A stretch of DNA of 64,000 bases, taken from assembly GCA_945870325.1 (NCBI GenBank), contig CAMBRQ010000011.1, positions 1-64,000 on the forward strand. The letters are read 5' to 3'. The notes under the pieces are model-generated. The model was not told the origin of the DNA, ran no database searches, and saw nothing but the letters and a program-made list of their open reading frames with translations. Both the position numbers and the translations under genes were made by a program. The stretch comes from an uncultured Dorea sp. Lineage in GTDB: Bacteria > Bacillota > Clostridia > Lachnospirales > Lachnospiraceae. Shown one piece after another: positions 8,757 through 18,040 of this stretch; positions within the stretch are counted from its first letter, which is position 1; each line of letters opens with the position of its first letter.

Positions 8757-9713
8757 ATGAAGTGGAATCAGTTTCGTTTGACAACAACGACAGAGGCAGA
8801 AGATATTGTCAGCAGTATGTTGATGGACTTAGGGATACAGGGAGTACAGATTGAAGATAAGATCCCATTAACACAGGAAGATAAGGAGCAGATGTTTGTT
8901 GACATTTTGCCGGATATACCGGATGATGATGGCAAGGCTTATCTGACTTTCTATCTGGATGAAGATGAGGATAAGGCGCCTATTCTTTTGAGAGTGAGAC
9001 AAGAACTGGAAGAGATGCGCAAGTTCCTGGATGTGGGAGAATGTATCATTGAGGAATCCCAGACAGAGGATGTGGACTGGGTGAATAACTGGAAGCAGTA
9101 TTTTCATCAGTTTTATATTGACGATATCTTAATCATCCCATCCTGGGAGAAGGTAGAGGCGAAAGACAGTGATAAACTGGTCATTCATATTGATCCTGGC
9201 ACAGCGTTTGGTACAGGTATGCACGAGACGACGCAGTTGTGTATCCGCCAGTTAAAGAAATATGTAACCGAAGATACGGAGATCCTGGATGTGGGATGCG
9301 GAAGCGGCATTTTGGGAATGCTTGCCCTTAAGTTCGGCGCAAAGCATTCAGTTGGAACAGACCTTGACCCTTGTGCAATCGATGCCACCCATGAGAATAT
9401 GGAAGTAAATGGAATCCGAAAGGATCAGTATGAAGTCATGATCGGCAATATTATTGATGACAAGGAGATCCAGGACAAGGCTGGCTATGAGAAATACGAT
9501 ATCGTGGCAGCCAATATTCTGGCTGATGTGCTGGTACCGCTGACTCCTGTGATTATTCATCAGATGAAGAAAGGTGGAATCTATATCACCAGCGGCATCA
9601 TTGATGATAAGGAAAAGGTTGTGGTAGAAGCAGTAGAAGCGGCAGGACTGGAAGTGCTGGAAGTGAATCATCAGGGAGAATGGGTGTCCGTAACCGCAAG
9701 AAAGAACGAATGA
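8757..9713 (+). CDS. prmA: Ribosomal protein L11 methyltransferase
   Basis: 318 aa from ATG 8757 (site GTGAGGAGTAGGACG); the frame is open 5 codons further upstream but without a ribosome site. N-terminal substrate-recognition domain, then SAM-binding LDVGCGSGILG (~177-187) and AANILADVL (~251-259) in the place of the NPPF-type motif. It trimethylates L11 of the large subunit. First gene of a group with rsmE, a cysteine desulfurase and thiI, all acting on ribosome or tRNA. Confidence 0.94.
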   Translation: MKWNQFRLTTTTEAEDIVSSMLMDLGIQGVQIEDKIPLTQEDKEQMFVDILPDIPDDDGKAYLTFYLDEDEDKAPILLRVRQELEEMRKFLDVGECIIEESQTEDVDWVNNWKQYFHQFYIDDILIIPSWEKVEAKDSDKLVIHIDPGTAFGTGMHETTQLCIRQLKKYVTEDTEILDVGCGSGILGMLALKFGAKHSVGTDLDPCAIDATHENMEVNGIRKDQYEVMIGNIIDDKEIQDKAGYEKYDIVAANILADVLVPLTPVIIHQMKKGGIYITSGIIDDKEKVVVEAVEAAGLEVLEVNHQGEWVSVTARKNE

Positions 9714-9774
9714 TACAGCCAAACATAGTACTGCCTATAAAGAATGAATCAGTAAAGGATGAGGAGTCAGGAAG

Positions 9775-10512
9775 ATGCAGCATTTTTTTGTGACGCCTTC
9801 GCAGGTGAAAGAGAAGAAGATCTATATTGAAGGTTCTGATGTGAACCATATGAAGAATGTTCTCAGGATGCGGATTGGCGAGGAACTTGTGGTAAGTGAT
9901 GGGAACAATCTTCAGTATCGGTGTGCCGTCGAAGGATATGAAGAGGGAATTGCCGTATTAGAGATCTTGGAGGAATTGCCTGTGGATACGGAACTTCCTT
10001 CGTGCATCTATCTGTTTCAGGGATTGCCGAAGCAAGATAAGATGGAACTTATTGTACAGAAAGCAGTAGAACTTGGCGCCTGTCAGATTGTGCCGGTAGC
10101 AACGAAGCGTGCCGTGGTAAAACTGGATGAGAAGAAAGCAGCTAAGAAGGTGGAACGGTGGCAGCAGATTGCAGAAAGTGCGGCAAAGCAGGCTGGACGC
10201 GGAGTAATTCCGGAAGTGGCACGCGTGATGTCTTATAAAGAAGCTTTGAAGTGTGCAGAAGGGCTGGATGTAGTGCTGATTCCGTATGAATTAGCCGAAG
10301 GTATGGAAGAGACCAGGAAAGTGATAGAAGCCATCCGACCTGGACAATCTGTGGGAATCTTCATCGGTCCGGAAGGCGGGTTCGAGAAAGAAGAAGTGGA
10401 ACTGGCTATGGAATATGGGGCAAAGGCAATCACTCTTGGTAAGAGGATTCTTCGGACAGAGACGGCTGGACTTACTACATTATCCGTCTTAATGTTCCAT
10501 TTGGAAGGGTAA
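9775..10512 (+). CDS. rsmE: 16S rRNA m3U1498 methyltransferase
   Basis: 245 aa, usual length. N-terminal PUA-like domain, then a SPOUT fold with the knot motifs FIGPEGGFEKEE (~196-207) and ITLGKRILRTETA near the C-terminus. It methylates N3 of U1498 in 16S rRNA in assembled 30S subunits. Start at ATG 9775 behind GAGGAGTCAGGAAG. prmA-rsmE adjacency is common in Firmicutes. Confidence 0.95.
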   Translation: MQHFFVTPSQVKEKKIYIEGSDVNHMKNVLRMRIGEELVVSDGNNLQYRCAVEGYEEGIAVLEILEELPVDTELPSCIYLFQGLPKQDKMELIVQKAVELGACQIVPVATKRAVVKLDEKKAAKKVERWQQIAESAAKQAGRGVIPEVARVMSYKEALKCAEGLDVVLIPYELAEGMEETRKVIEAIRPGQSVGIFIGPEGGFEKEEVELAMEYGAKAITLGKRILRTETAGLTTLSVLMFHLEG

Positions 10513-10558
10513 GAACATAATCTAGTAGTAAGAAAATAAAAAGCAGGAAGTGGAATCA

Positions 10559-11716
10559 ATGAAAGAAGTATATTTAGATAATTCGGCAACGACCCAGGCT
10601 TATGAAAGTGTTGGGGAACTTGTTAAAAAGGTAATGTGTGAAGATTATGGCAATCCATCCTCCATGCACGCCAAAGGCGTTGCGGCGGAGAAATATATAA
10701 AAGAAGCAAAAGAGACGCTTGCGAAGATCTGGAAAGTTCAGGAGAAGGAGATCTTCTTCACCTCCGGCGGAACAGAGAGTGACAATCTGGCATTGATTGG
10801 TGCGGCTCGTGCGAATCACCGGGCAGGCAACCATCTGATTACATCATCGATCGAGCATCCGGCGATCATTAACACAATGCGTTATCTGGAGGAACAGGGC
10901 TTCAGGGTTACGTATCTTCCGGTCGACCGCTATGGCAGAATTAAGTTAGATGCATTGAAAGAAGCGCTGTGCGAGGATACCATTCTCGTATCTGTGATGT
11001 ATGTGAATAATGAGGTTGGCTCTGTCCAGCCGATTCAGGAAGCAGCAAGTATTGTGAAGGCATACAACAAGAATATCCTGTTCCATGTGGATGCAGTCCA
11101 GGGATTCGGCAAGTACCGGATCTATCCGAAGAAGTTAAAAGTAGATATGTGTTCCATCAGCGGCCATAAGATCCACGGACCAAAGGGGATTGGAGCATTG
11201 TATATTGGTGAACACGTAAAGATCAAGCCGATCGTGTTTGGCGGAGAGCAGCAGAAGAATATCCGGTCCGGTACGGAAAATGTCCCGGGAATTGCAGGGT
11301 TGTCTCTGGCGGCAAAGACAATCTATCAGGATCTGGATGAAAAAGTAGCAGGAATGCGGCAGTTGAAACAGCATTTTATTGATGGTGTCAGCCAGATTGA
11401 GAATACGACGATTCACGGTCTGTATGACGAGACTTCCGCACCGCATATTATCAGTGTGGGATTCGCAGGAATCCGAAGCGAAGTACTGCTGCATGCGTTG
11501 GAAGAAAAAGGGGTCTATGTATCTTCCGGTTCTGCATGTTCATCCAATCACCCGCAGGTCAGCGGTGTGTTGAAGGGAATCGGAGCCAAGCAGGAATTCC
11601 TGGATGCGACTCTCCGGTTCAGTATGTCAGAATTTACAACCTTGGAAGAGATTGACTATACGCTGGATACCTTATATAATATAGTTCCGATGTTGAGAAA
11701 ATATACGAGACATTAA
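10559..11716 (+). CDS. Cysteine desulfurase (NifS/IscS family), likely sulfur donor for ThiI
   Basis: 385 aa from ATG 10559 (AGGAAG ~9 nt upstream); a GTG three codons earlier is disfavoured. PLP-binding Lys at ~204 in SISGHKIHGPKG, substrate loop RSGTENVPG, and catalytic Cys ~327 in SSGSACSS on a group-I-type loop. It takes sulfur from cysteine as an enzyme persulfide. The gene lies 111 nt before thiI, the arrangement of the dedicated NifZ-ThiI pair in Bacillus, so tRNA thiolation rather than bulk Fe-S assembly is the likely job (inference from context). Confidence 0.93.
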   Translation: MKEVYLDNSATTQAYESVGELVKKVMCEDYGNPSSMHAKGVAAEKYIKEAKETLAKIWKVQEKEIFFTSGGTESDNLALIGAARANHRAGNHLITSSIEHPAIINTMRYLEEQGFRVTYLPVDRYGRIKLDALKEALCEDTILVSVMYVNNEVGSVQPIQEAASIVKAYNKNILFHVDAVQGFGKYRIYPKKLKVDMCSISGHKIHGPKGIGALYIGEHVKIKPIVFGGEQQKNIRSGTENVPGIAGLSLAAKTIYQDLDEKVAGMRQLKQHFIDGVSQIENTTIHGLYDETSAPHIISVGFAGIRSEVLLHALEEKGVYVSSGSACSSNHPQVSGVLKGIGAKQEFLDATLRFSMSEFTTLEEIDYTLDTLYNIVPMLRKYTRH

Positions 11717-11827
11717 ACGTAGATATTACAGTATTAGATATCGCAGCATTAGATATCCCATGATTGCGATGCGGTAAAGTTAAGACAATGATAAAGTTTC
11801 AGGATGCATAAAGTAGGAGAATAGAAG

Positions 11828-13009
11828 ATGAGATTTCATACATTTTTGTTAAAGTACGGAGAGATAGGAATTAAAGGAAAGAACCGATATCTGTTTGAAG
11901 ATGCGCTCGTCAGACAGGTACGGTTCGCCCTGAAAGATGTGGACGGCCAGTTCCAGGTGCATAAGTCACAGGCAAGAATCTATGTAGACTGTGAAGGAGA
12001 CTATGATTATGAGGATACAGTAGAGCACCTGAAGAGAGTGTTCGGTCTGGTGGGAATCTGCCCGGTTGTCCGTATGGAGGATCAGGGGTTTGAACAGTTG
12101 AAGAAAGATGTAGTTGCATACATGGATGAGATGTATCCGGACAAGAACCTGACATTCAAGGTGGAGTCCAGACGTGCAAGGAAGTCCTATCCGAAGAATT
12201 CTATGGAGATCAACTGTGATCTGGGCGAAGCGATATTGGAAGCATTCCCAGAGACGAAGGTGGATGTTCACCATCCGGATGTGATGCTGAATGTGGAAGT
12301 GAGAAATGAAATCTATGTCTATTCCCAGATTATTCCGGGAGCAGGCGGAATGCCGGTGGGAACCAATGGAAGCGCGATGCTTCTTCTGTCCGGCGGTATC
12401 GACAGCCCGGTAGCAGGATACATGATCTCCAAGAGAGGCGTCAGTATTGAGGCGACTTATTTCCATGCGCCACCGTATACCAGTGAACGTGCAAAACAGA
12501 AGGTTGTGGATCTGGCAAGAATCGTATCCAGATATTCAGGACCGATCAAACTGCATGTGGTGAATTTTACAGATATACAGTTGTATATCTACGATCAGTG
12601 TCCACATGATGAACTGACAATCATCATGAGACGGTATATGATGCGGATCGCAGAGCATTTTGCGAAGAAAGACGGTTGTCTGGGGCTGATTACCGGGGAG
12701 AGTATCGGACAGGTGGCAAGTCAGACCATGCAGAGCCTGGCGGCAACCAATGATGTATGTACGATGCCGGTGTATCGTCCGGTGATCGGATTCGACAAGC
12801 AGGAGATCGTGGATATCTCGGAGAAGATTGATACTTATGAGACGTCTATCCAGCCATTTGAGGATTGCTGTACGATCTTCGTGGCAAAGCATCCGGTTAC
12901 CAAGCCGAATGTAGAGGTGATCCGGCGTTCGGAGGAGAAGTTAAGTGAGAAGATTGACCAGTTGGTGCAGGAAGCAATCGATACGGTAGAGATTATTGAG
13001 GTGAAATAA
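11828..13009 (+). CDS. thiI: tRNA 4-thiouridine sulfurtransferase
   Basis: 393 aa. NFLD and THUMP domains fill the first ~170 residues, followed by the PP-loop ATPase motif SGGIDSPVAGY (~188-198). It ends without the C-terminal rhodanese domain of the 482-aa E. coli protein, the short form normal in Firmicutes. It adenylates and thiolates U8 of tRNA; sulfur presumably comes from the neighbouring desulfurase. Cys residues in the DCCTIF segment may act in persulfide handling. Followed by a good terminator. Confidence 0.95.
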   Translation: MRFHTFLLKYGEIGIKGKNRYLFEDALVRQVRFALKDVDGQFQVHKSQARIYVDCEGDYDYEDTVEHLKRVFGLVGICPVVRMEDQGFEQLKKDVVAYMDEMYPDKNLTFKVESRRARKSYPKNSMEINCDLGEAILEAFPETKVDVHHPDVMLNVEVRNEIYVYSQIIPGAGGMPVGTNGSAMLLLSGGIDSPVAGYMISKRGVSIEATYFHAPPYTSERAKQKVVDLARIVSRYSGPIKLHVVNFTDIQLYIYDQCPHDELTIIMRRYMMRIAEHFAKKDGCLGLITGESIGQVASQTMQSLAATNDVCTMPVYRPVIGFDKQEIVDISEKIDTYETSIQPFEDCCTIFVAKHPVTKPNVEVIRRSEEKLSEKIDQLVQEAIDTVEIIEVK

Positions 13010-13033
13010 AAGCAAGCGTCAGAAAGCATAAAA

Positions 13034-13064
13034 AGACCGGACCTCATAAAAAGTCCGGTTTTTT
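13034..13064 (+). terminator. Terminator after thiI
   Basis: ACCGGAC (13036-13042), 10-nt loop, GTCCGGT (13053-13059), then TTTTT. An A-run on the left side means it may also stop minus-strand transcription of the HPr-like gene. Confidence 0.85.
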
Positions 13065-13099
13065 GCTTTCATCTCACATTAGGAAATGTCTCTTCGATT

Positions 13100-13336
13100 C
13101 TATTCGCACATATATGGTGCCAATGTCTCGAGAATTGTATCGATCTCAGCATTATCAGCGTGAATGTTCAGATCAATCGCTTTGGAAAGATCCAGGCTGA
13201 AGATACCCATAATAGACTTTGCGTCAATGACATACCTTCCGGATACTAAATCAAAATCATAATCAAATTTTGTGATATCATTTACAAAAGATTTTACCTT
13301 GTCGATAGAATTCAAAGAAATCTTAACTGTTTTCAT
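13100..13336 (-). CDS. HPr-like protein lacking the phosphorylatable histidine
   Basis: 78 aa with the HPr fold signature KSIMGIFSLDLSK, which keeps the Ser equivalent to Ser46. The active-site GIHARPA loop is replaced by NSIDKVKSF: Asp stands at the His15 position and Arg17 is lost. It therefore cannot take phosphate from PTS enzyme I as HPr does, and is more like Crh, a regulatory HPr paralog. Strong ribosome site AAGGAGGTATTTCC before the ATG. Only minus-strand gene between 0.6 and 39 kb; it stands alone between thiI and mtaB. Confidence 0.75.
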   Translation of the reverse strand: MKTVKISLNSIDKVKSFVNDITKFDYDFDLVSGRYVIDAKSIMGIFSLDLSKAIDLNIHADNAEIDTILETLAPYMCE

Positions 13337-13481
13337 TGGAAATACCTCCTTGTTGTCTTTTCATGTTCTATAAACATCTTAAGAGCAAGCAGTATAAAAG
13401 TCAAGGAATAAATTGCCAAAGAATCGAAAAGAAATGGAAGAATTATTTTAACAACTTGCATAGAAAGGGATAGAGAAGGAT

Positions 13482-14825
13482 ATGAAGAAAGTAGCATTAC
13501 ATAATCTGGGCTGTAAAGTGAATGCGTATGAGACAGAGGCAATGCAGGAACTGTTAGAAGAGCAGGGCTATGAGATCGTACCTTTTAAAGAAGGTGCAGA
13601 TATCTATATTATCAATACCTGCACGGTGACCAATATGGCAGACCGTAAGTCCAGACAGATGCTGCATCGTGCGAGGAAGATGAATCCGAAAGCAATCGTG
13701 ATAGCCTGTGGCTGTTATGTGCAGGCGAAGCCGGAGGAAGTGGATGAATGTATTGATATTGTGGTAGGCAACAACCGGAAGAAAGATATTGTTCAGATAT
13801 TAGAAGAGTATGAAACGTCTCAGCGTTCGGAAGAAATGCCGGAAGCGGAGCATGAAAGAACAGTGCCGGACGAAAAGAATAAGAGAAATGTACAGAAAGC
13901 GGTTCTGGATATTAATCATACAAAAGAGTACGAAGAATTGAACTTAAGCAGAACGGCAGAACACACTCGCGCGTACATCAAAGTACAGGATGGATGCAAC
14001 CAGTTCTGTTCTTACTGTATTATTCCTTATGCCAGAGGACGTGTCAGAAGCCGAAGCCGGGACGGCGTGCTGGATGAAGTCCGCCAGCTTGCGGCGAATG
14101 GATATAAAGAGGTAGTGTTAACCGGAATCCACTTGAGTTCCTATGGTATAGATACGGGTGATACGCTTCTGAATCTGATTCTTGCCATTCATGATGTGGA
14201 AGGAATCAGGAGAATCCGTCTTGGATCATTGGAGCCAAGGATCATTACCGAAGAATTTGCGCGGACGATCGCAGGGCTCCCGAAGATGTGCCCGCATTTC
14301 CATCTTTCTTTGCAAAGTGGATGCGATGCTACACTTAAGCGGATGAACCGTCGTTACACATCCGAGGAATATTATGAGAAATGCGAACTTTTGAGGAAAT
14401 ATTTCCATAATCCGGCGCTGACGACGGATGTGATTGTAGGATTCCCGGGAGAGACAGAAGAAGAATTCGCGCAGTCGAAGGCATTCGTGGACAAGGTGAA
14501 TTTTTATGAGACGCATGTGTTCAAATATTCGAAGCGCGCGGGAACGAAAGCAGCCGTGATGGAGAATCAGGTGCCGGATCACGTTAAGACAGAGCGAAGT
14601 AATGAACTGCTGGAACTTAGCAGGAGAAAACAGGCGGCATACGAAGAAGCGCTGATTGGAACAACGCAGGAAGTGCTGATGGAAGAAGAGGTTCTGCATC
14701 ATGGAGAGAAGTATCTGGTGGGACATACAAAAGAATATGTTAAGATTGGACGAAAAAAGTCGGAAAATTTAATAAATCAGTTAATAAATGTAGAAATTGA
14801 GAGCCGTTTGCAAATAATGCATTGA
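13482..14825 (+). CDS. mtaB: tRNA t6A37 C2-methylthiotransferase
   Basis: 447 aa. UPF0004 N-terminal domain (Cys residues in LGCKVN, NTCTVT, ACGCYVQ), radical-SAM domain with GCNQFCSYC (Cys 172, 176, 179), then a TRAM domain. KVQDGCNQFCSYCIIPYARG is typical of the MtaB branch rather than MiaB or RimO. It converts t6A to ms2t6A at position 37 of ANN-decoding tRNAs using two 4Fe-4S clusters. Start at ATG 13482 behind AGAGAAGGAT. Confidence 0.94.
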   Translation: MKKVALHNLGCKVNAYETEAMQELLEEQGYEIVPFKEGADIYIINTCTVTNMADRKSRQMLHRARKMNPKAIVIACGCYVQAKPEEVDECIDIVVGNNRKKDIVQILEEYETSQRSEEMPEAEHERTVPDEKNKRNVQKAVLDINHTKEYEELNLSRTAEHTRAYIKVQDGCNQFCSYCIIPYARGRVRSRSRDGVLDEVRQLAANGYKEVVLTGIHLSSYGIDTGDTLLNLILAIHDVEGIRRIRLGSLEPRIITEEFARTIAGLPKMCPHFHLSLQSGCDATLKRMNRRYTSEEYYEKCELLRKYFHNPALTTDVIVGFPGETEEEFAQSKAFVDKVNFYETHVFKYSKRAGTKAAVMENQVPDHVKTERSNELLELSRRKQAAYEEALIGTTQEVLMEEEVLHHGEKYLVGHTKEYVKIGRKKSENLINQLINVEIESRLQIMH

Positions 14826-14882
14826 ATTTTCAGTTGCAATAGGTTAGAATAACAATGAAGTATTTTTGGAGGACGTGAGTAT

Positions 14883-15146
14883 ATGAAAGATTTAAGCAGC
14901 ACCCAGTTTTTCCAGGTAGAAAGCGGTCCACAAATTCAAGCAAAAGATATACTTGAGATTGTGTACAAGGCATTGAGTGAAAAGGGATACAATCCTGTGA
15001 ATCAGATTGTGGGTTATATTATGTCAGGAGACCCGACATATATTACCAGCCATAATGGAGCCAGAAGCCTGATCATGAAGATGGAGCGAGATGAATTGGT
15101 AGAAGAGATGCTTAAGACGTATATTGAGCATAATAAGTGGGTATAA
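14883..15146 (+). CDS. ireB: IreB family regulatory phosphoprotein (UPF0297)
   Basis: 87 aa, entire family length. The sequence opens [10 protein letters not shown] and continues with [19 protein letters not shown] and [13 protein letters not shown], nearly invariant in the family. In Enterococcus, IreB is phosphorylated on N-terminal Thr by the PASTA kinase IreK and affects envelope stress; Thr 7 here is a candidate site. Ribosome site GGAGGACGTGAGT. First of the conserved Firmicute string ireB-ruvX-DUF1292-fur. Confidence 0.92.
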   Translation: MKDLSSTQFFQVESGPQIQAKDILEIVYKALSEKGYNPVNQIVGYIMSGDPTYITSHNGARSLIMKMERDELVEEMLKTYIEHNKWV

Positions 15147-15151
15147 TTTCT

Positions 15152-15586
15152 ATGAGAATCATGGGACTGGACTACGGCTCTAAGACCGTAGGCGTTGCAA
15201 TCAGTGATCCTCTGGGAATTACTGCCCAGGGAATAGAGACAATTTGCCGAAAGGACGAGAACAAGCTGCGGAAGACCTGTGCAAGAATCGAAGCGTTGAT
15301 CGAAGAGTATCAGGTAGAGCGGATTGTGCTTGGCCTTCCGAAGCATATGAACAATGACATTGGGGATCGAGCGGAAAAATCGATAGAGTTTGGGAAGATG
15401 CTGGCTAGAAGGACCGGCCTTGAAGTCGTGATGTGGGACGAGCGGCTGACTACGGTAGAAGCAGAACGGACTTTAATTGAGAATAAGGTAAGAAGAGAAG
15501 ACCGCAAGAAGTATATTGATAAGATTGCGGCAGTTTTTATATTGCAGGGATATTTGGACTCGATTCATATGAACAGTGTATTGTAG
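15152..15586 (+). CDS. ruvX: RuvX/YqgF-type Holliday junction resolvase-like nuclease
   Basis: 144 aa from ATG 15152, 5 nt after the ireB stop; no strong ribosome site, so translational coupling is likely. RNase-H-like fold with [21 protein letters not shown] and [11 protein letters not shown] carrying the acidic active-site residues. Family members act in 16S rRNA 5'-end maturation or on branched DNA. An alternative GTG at 15137 overlapping ireB is less likely. Confidence 0.9.
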   Translation: MRIMGLDYGSKTVGVAISDPLGITAQGIETICRKDENKLRKTCARIEALIEEYQVERIVLGLPKHMNNDIGDRAEKSIEFGKMLARRTGLEVVMWDERLTTVEAERTLIENKVRREDRKKYIDKIAAVFILQGYLDSIHMNSVL

Positions 15587-15608
15587 GAATCATTCTTGAG
15601 GTGTATAT

Positions 15609-15869
15609 ATGGAAAAGATTAAATTCATGTCTGAGGAAATACAGGAAGAAGTAGATTTTTTTGTGCTGGAGCAGACGAAGGTGAATGGTGTGTCTTATAT
15701 TCTGGTCACGGATTCTGAAGAAGACGATGCAGAATGTCTGATTCTAAAGGATACATCAGAAGAAACATCATCTGACAGTGTGTATGAGATTGTGGAAGAT
15801 GATGTAGAACTTACAGCGATTTCGAAGGTATTTGAAGAACTGCTCGAAGATGTTGAAATTGAAAGGTAA
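15609..15869 (+). CDS. DUF1292 (YrzB-like) small acidic protein
   Basis: 86 aa, very acidic. The pattern EVDFFVLEQTKVNGVSYILVTD and a late acidic helix match the DUF1292 family, which is nearly always between ruvX and a fur-type gene or alaS in Firmicutes. No biochemical role is established. It starts 22 nt after ruvX and ends 6 nt before the Fur gene, so it belongs to the same operon. Confidence 0.85.
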   Translation: MEKIKFMSEEIQEEVDFFVLEQTKVNGVSYILVTDSEEDDAECLILKDTSEETSSDSVYEIVEDDVELTAISKVFEELLEDVEIER

Positions 15870-15875
15870 TATACT

Positions 15876-16319
15876 ATGTCTATCAGTAAAGAGAAATTTA
15901 AAGAAATGCTGAAAGAGAAGGGTCTTAAAGTAACCAATCAACGGTTGCTTGTATTAGAAGTGCTCGCAGATCATCGTGATAAGCATATGACTGCGGAAGA
16001 CATCTATGAACTGGTAAAGGAAGACTATCCGGAGATCGGACTGGCTACCATTTACCGGACGGTGCAATTGTTACGGGAAATGCAATTGGTGGATCGGATC
16101 AATCTGGATGATGGATGCCTGCGCTATGAGATTAGCGATTTATTTGACGGGGAAACAAAGCATCATCATCACCATCTGATATGCAAAACATGTGGAAAAG
16201 TAGTTCCGTTTGAAGAGGACCTCCTGGATGATCTGGAGCGTCGTATTGAGCAGGAGACGGGATTCCGCGTGTCAGACCACGAATTAAAGTTCTACGGACA
16301 ATGCAAGGACTGCCAGTAG
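15876..16319 (+). CDS. Fur/PerR family metal-dependent regulator
   Basis: 147 aa. Winged-helix N-domain (KVTNQRLLVLEVL ... GLATIYRTVQLL), metal motif HHHHH at ~96-100 and two CxxC pairs (CKTC, CKDC) that form the structural zinc site. DNA-binding, metal-responsive repressor. Sequence alone does not separate Fur, Zur and PerR; position in the ireB-ruvX operon is the commonest context for clostridial Fur. No operator recognised nearby. Confidence 0.92.
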   Translation: MSISKEKFKEMLKEKGLKVTNQRLLVLEVLADHRDKHMTAEDIYELVKEDYPEIGLATIYRTVQLLREMQLVDRINLDDGCLRYEISDLFDGETKHHHHHLICKTCGKVVPFEEDLLDDLERRIEQETGFRVSDHELKFYGQCKDCQ

Positions 16320-16358
16320 AGGCAAGAATAGTACGGAGAAACACGTGGAGGTGTAAAT

Positions 16359-18026
16359 TTGAAAAAAGAAAACAACGGAAAATTGCGTATCATTCCGCTC
16401 GGAGGACTGGAGAAGATCGGAATGAACATTACTGCCTTCGAATATGAAGACAGTATTATTGTCGTGGACTGCGGTTTGGCATTCCCGGAAGACGATATGC
16501 TTGGAATTGATCTTGTAATTCCGGATGTAACGTATCTTAAAGACAATATTCAGAAAGTGAAAGGTTTTGTAATCACTCACGGACATGAGGATCATATTGG
16601 CGCTCTGTCCTATGTGTTAAGGGAGATGAATCTTCCGATCTATGCGACAAAACTTACCATGGGTATTATCGAGCGGAAATTGACGGAGCATAACCTGCTT
16701 CGCAGTACCAGAAGAAAAGTAGTAAAGCATGGACAGTCCATCAATCTTGGACAGTTCAGGATCGAATTCATTAAGACGAATCACAGTATCCAGGATGCGG
16801 CGGCGCTGGCGATCTACTCTCCGGCCGGCATTGTTGTACACACCGGAGACTTTAAAGTAGACTATACGCCGGTATTCGGTGATGCGATCGATCTGCAGCG
16901 TTTTGCTGAGATTGGAAAGAAGGGCGTTCTGGCATTGATGTCAGACAGTACTAATGCTGAGAGAAAGGGATTCACCCAGTCTGAGCGTACGGTTGGAATC
17001 ACTTTTGACCATATCTTTGCAGAGCATCAGAATACCAGAATCATTATTGCAACGTTCGCGTCCAATGTAGACCGCGTGCAGCAGATTATCAACTCTGCGT
17101 GCAAATACGGCCGTAAGGTTGTAGTCGAAGGACGAAGCATGGTGAATATCATTCAGGTTGCCCAGGAATTAGGGTATCTGAATGTGCCGGACAAGACGTT
17201 GGTCGAGATCGACCAGTTGAAGAACTATCCGCCGGAGAAGACTGCCTTGATCACCACGGGAAGTCAGGGAGAATCTATGGCGGCTTTATCCCGTATGGCA
17301 GCAGACGTGCATAAGAAAGTAACGATCATGCCTGGAGATACTGTAATATTCAGTTCCAATCCGATTCCGGGAAATGAGAAGTCTGTATCCAGGGTAATCA
17401 ACGAATTATCCGCGAAGGGGGCGAATGTCATCTTCTCAGATGCCCATGTATCCGGTCATGCATGCCAGGAGGAGTTAAAACTGATCTACTCTCTGGTGAA
17501 ACCGAAATATGCCATTCCGGTACATGGCGAGTACCGTCATCTGAAGGCGAATGCAGGTATTGCAACCTCTCTTGGAATTCCGAAAGAGAATGTATTCATC
17601 CTGCAATCCGGTGATGTTTTGGAGTTAAGTGATAAAGAGGCGAAGGTTGTAGATAAGGTACACACAGGAACCATTCTGGTAGATGGTCTTGGTGTCGGAG
17701 ATGTTGGGAATATCGTGCTTCGTGACAGACAGCATCTGGCAGAGGATGGTATCTTGATTGTTGTGCTGACCTTGGAAAAAGGCACGAATCAGTTACTGGC
17801 AGGACCAGATATCGTATCTCGTGGATTCGTCTATGTAAGAGAGTCCGAAGGGCTGATGGAAGAAGCGCGCAACATCCTGACGGATGCAGTGGAAGACTGC
17901 CTGATGCACCAGAGGAATGCTGACTGGAGCAAGATCAAGATGGTGATCCGCGATACCATGAATGAATATATCTGGAAAAAGACGAAGAGGAAACCGATGA
18001 TATTGCCGATTATTATGGATGTGTAG
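16359..18026 (+). CDS. rnj: Ribonuclease J
   Basis: 555 aa from a TTG start at 16359, chosen for the GGAGGTG 5-10 nt upstream. Metallo-beta-lactamase motif ITHGHEDHIG (His ~74), HTGDFKVD, then the beta-CASP insert and SDAHVSGHACQEE, and a C-terminal domain ending in conserved residues. It is a 5'-3' exo- and endoribonuclease in mRNA decay and 16S maturation. The stop codon is only 14 nt before the large structured element A, which may form the 3' end of this mRNA. Confidence 0.95.
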   Translation: MKKENNGKLRIIPLGGLEKIGMNITAFEYEDSIIVVDCGLAFPEDDMLGIDLVIPDVTYLKDNIQKVKGFVITHGHEDHIGALSYVLREMNLPIYATKLTMGIIERKLTEHNLLRSTRRKVVKHGQSINLGQFRIEFIKTNHSIQDAAALAIYSPAGIVVHTGDFKVDYTPVFGDAIDLQRFAEIGKKGVLALMSDSTNAERKGFTQSERTVGITFDHIFAEHQNTRIIIATFASNVDRVQQIINSACKYGRKVVVEGRSMVNIIQVAQELGYLNVPDKTLVEIDQLKNYPPEKTALITTGSQGESMAALSRMAADVHKKVTIMPGDTVIFSSNPIPGNEKSVSRVINELSAKGANVIFSDAHVSGHACQEELKLIYSLVKPKYAIPVHGEYRHLKANAGIATSLGIPKENVFILQSGDVLELSDKEAKVVDKVHTGTILVDGLGVGDVGNIVLRDRQHLAEDGILIVVLTLEKGTNQLLAGPDIVSRGFVYVRESEGLMEEARNILTDAVEDCLMHQRNADWSKIKMVIRDTMNEYIWKKTKRKPMILPIIMDV

Positions 18027-18040
18027 TTGGAGTGGACGGC

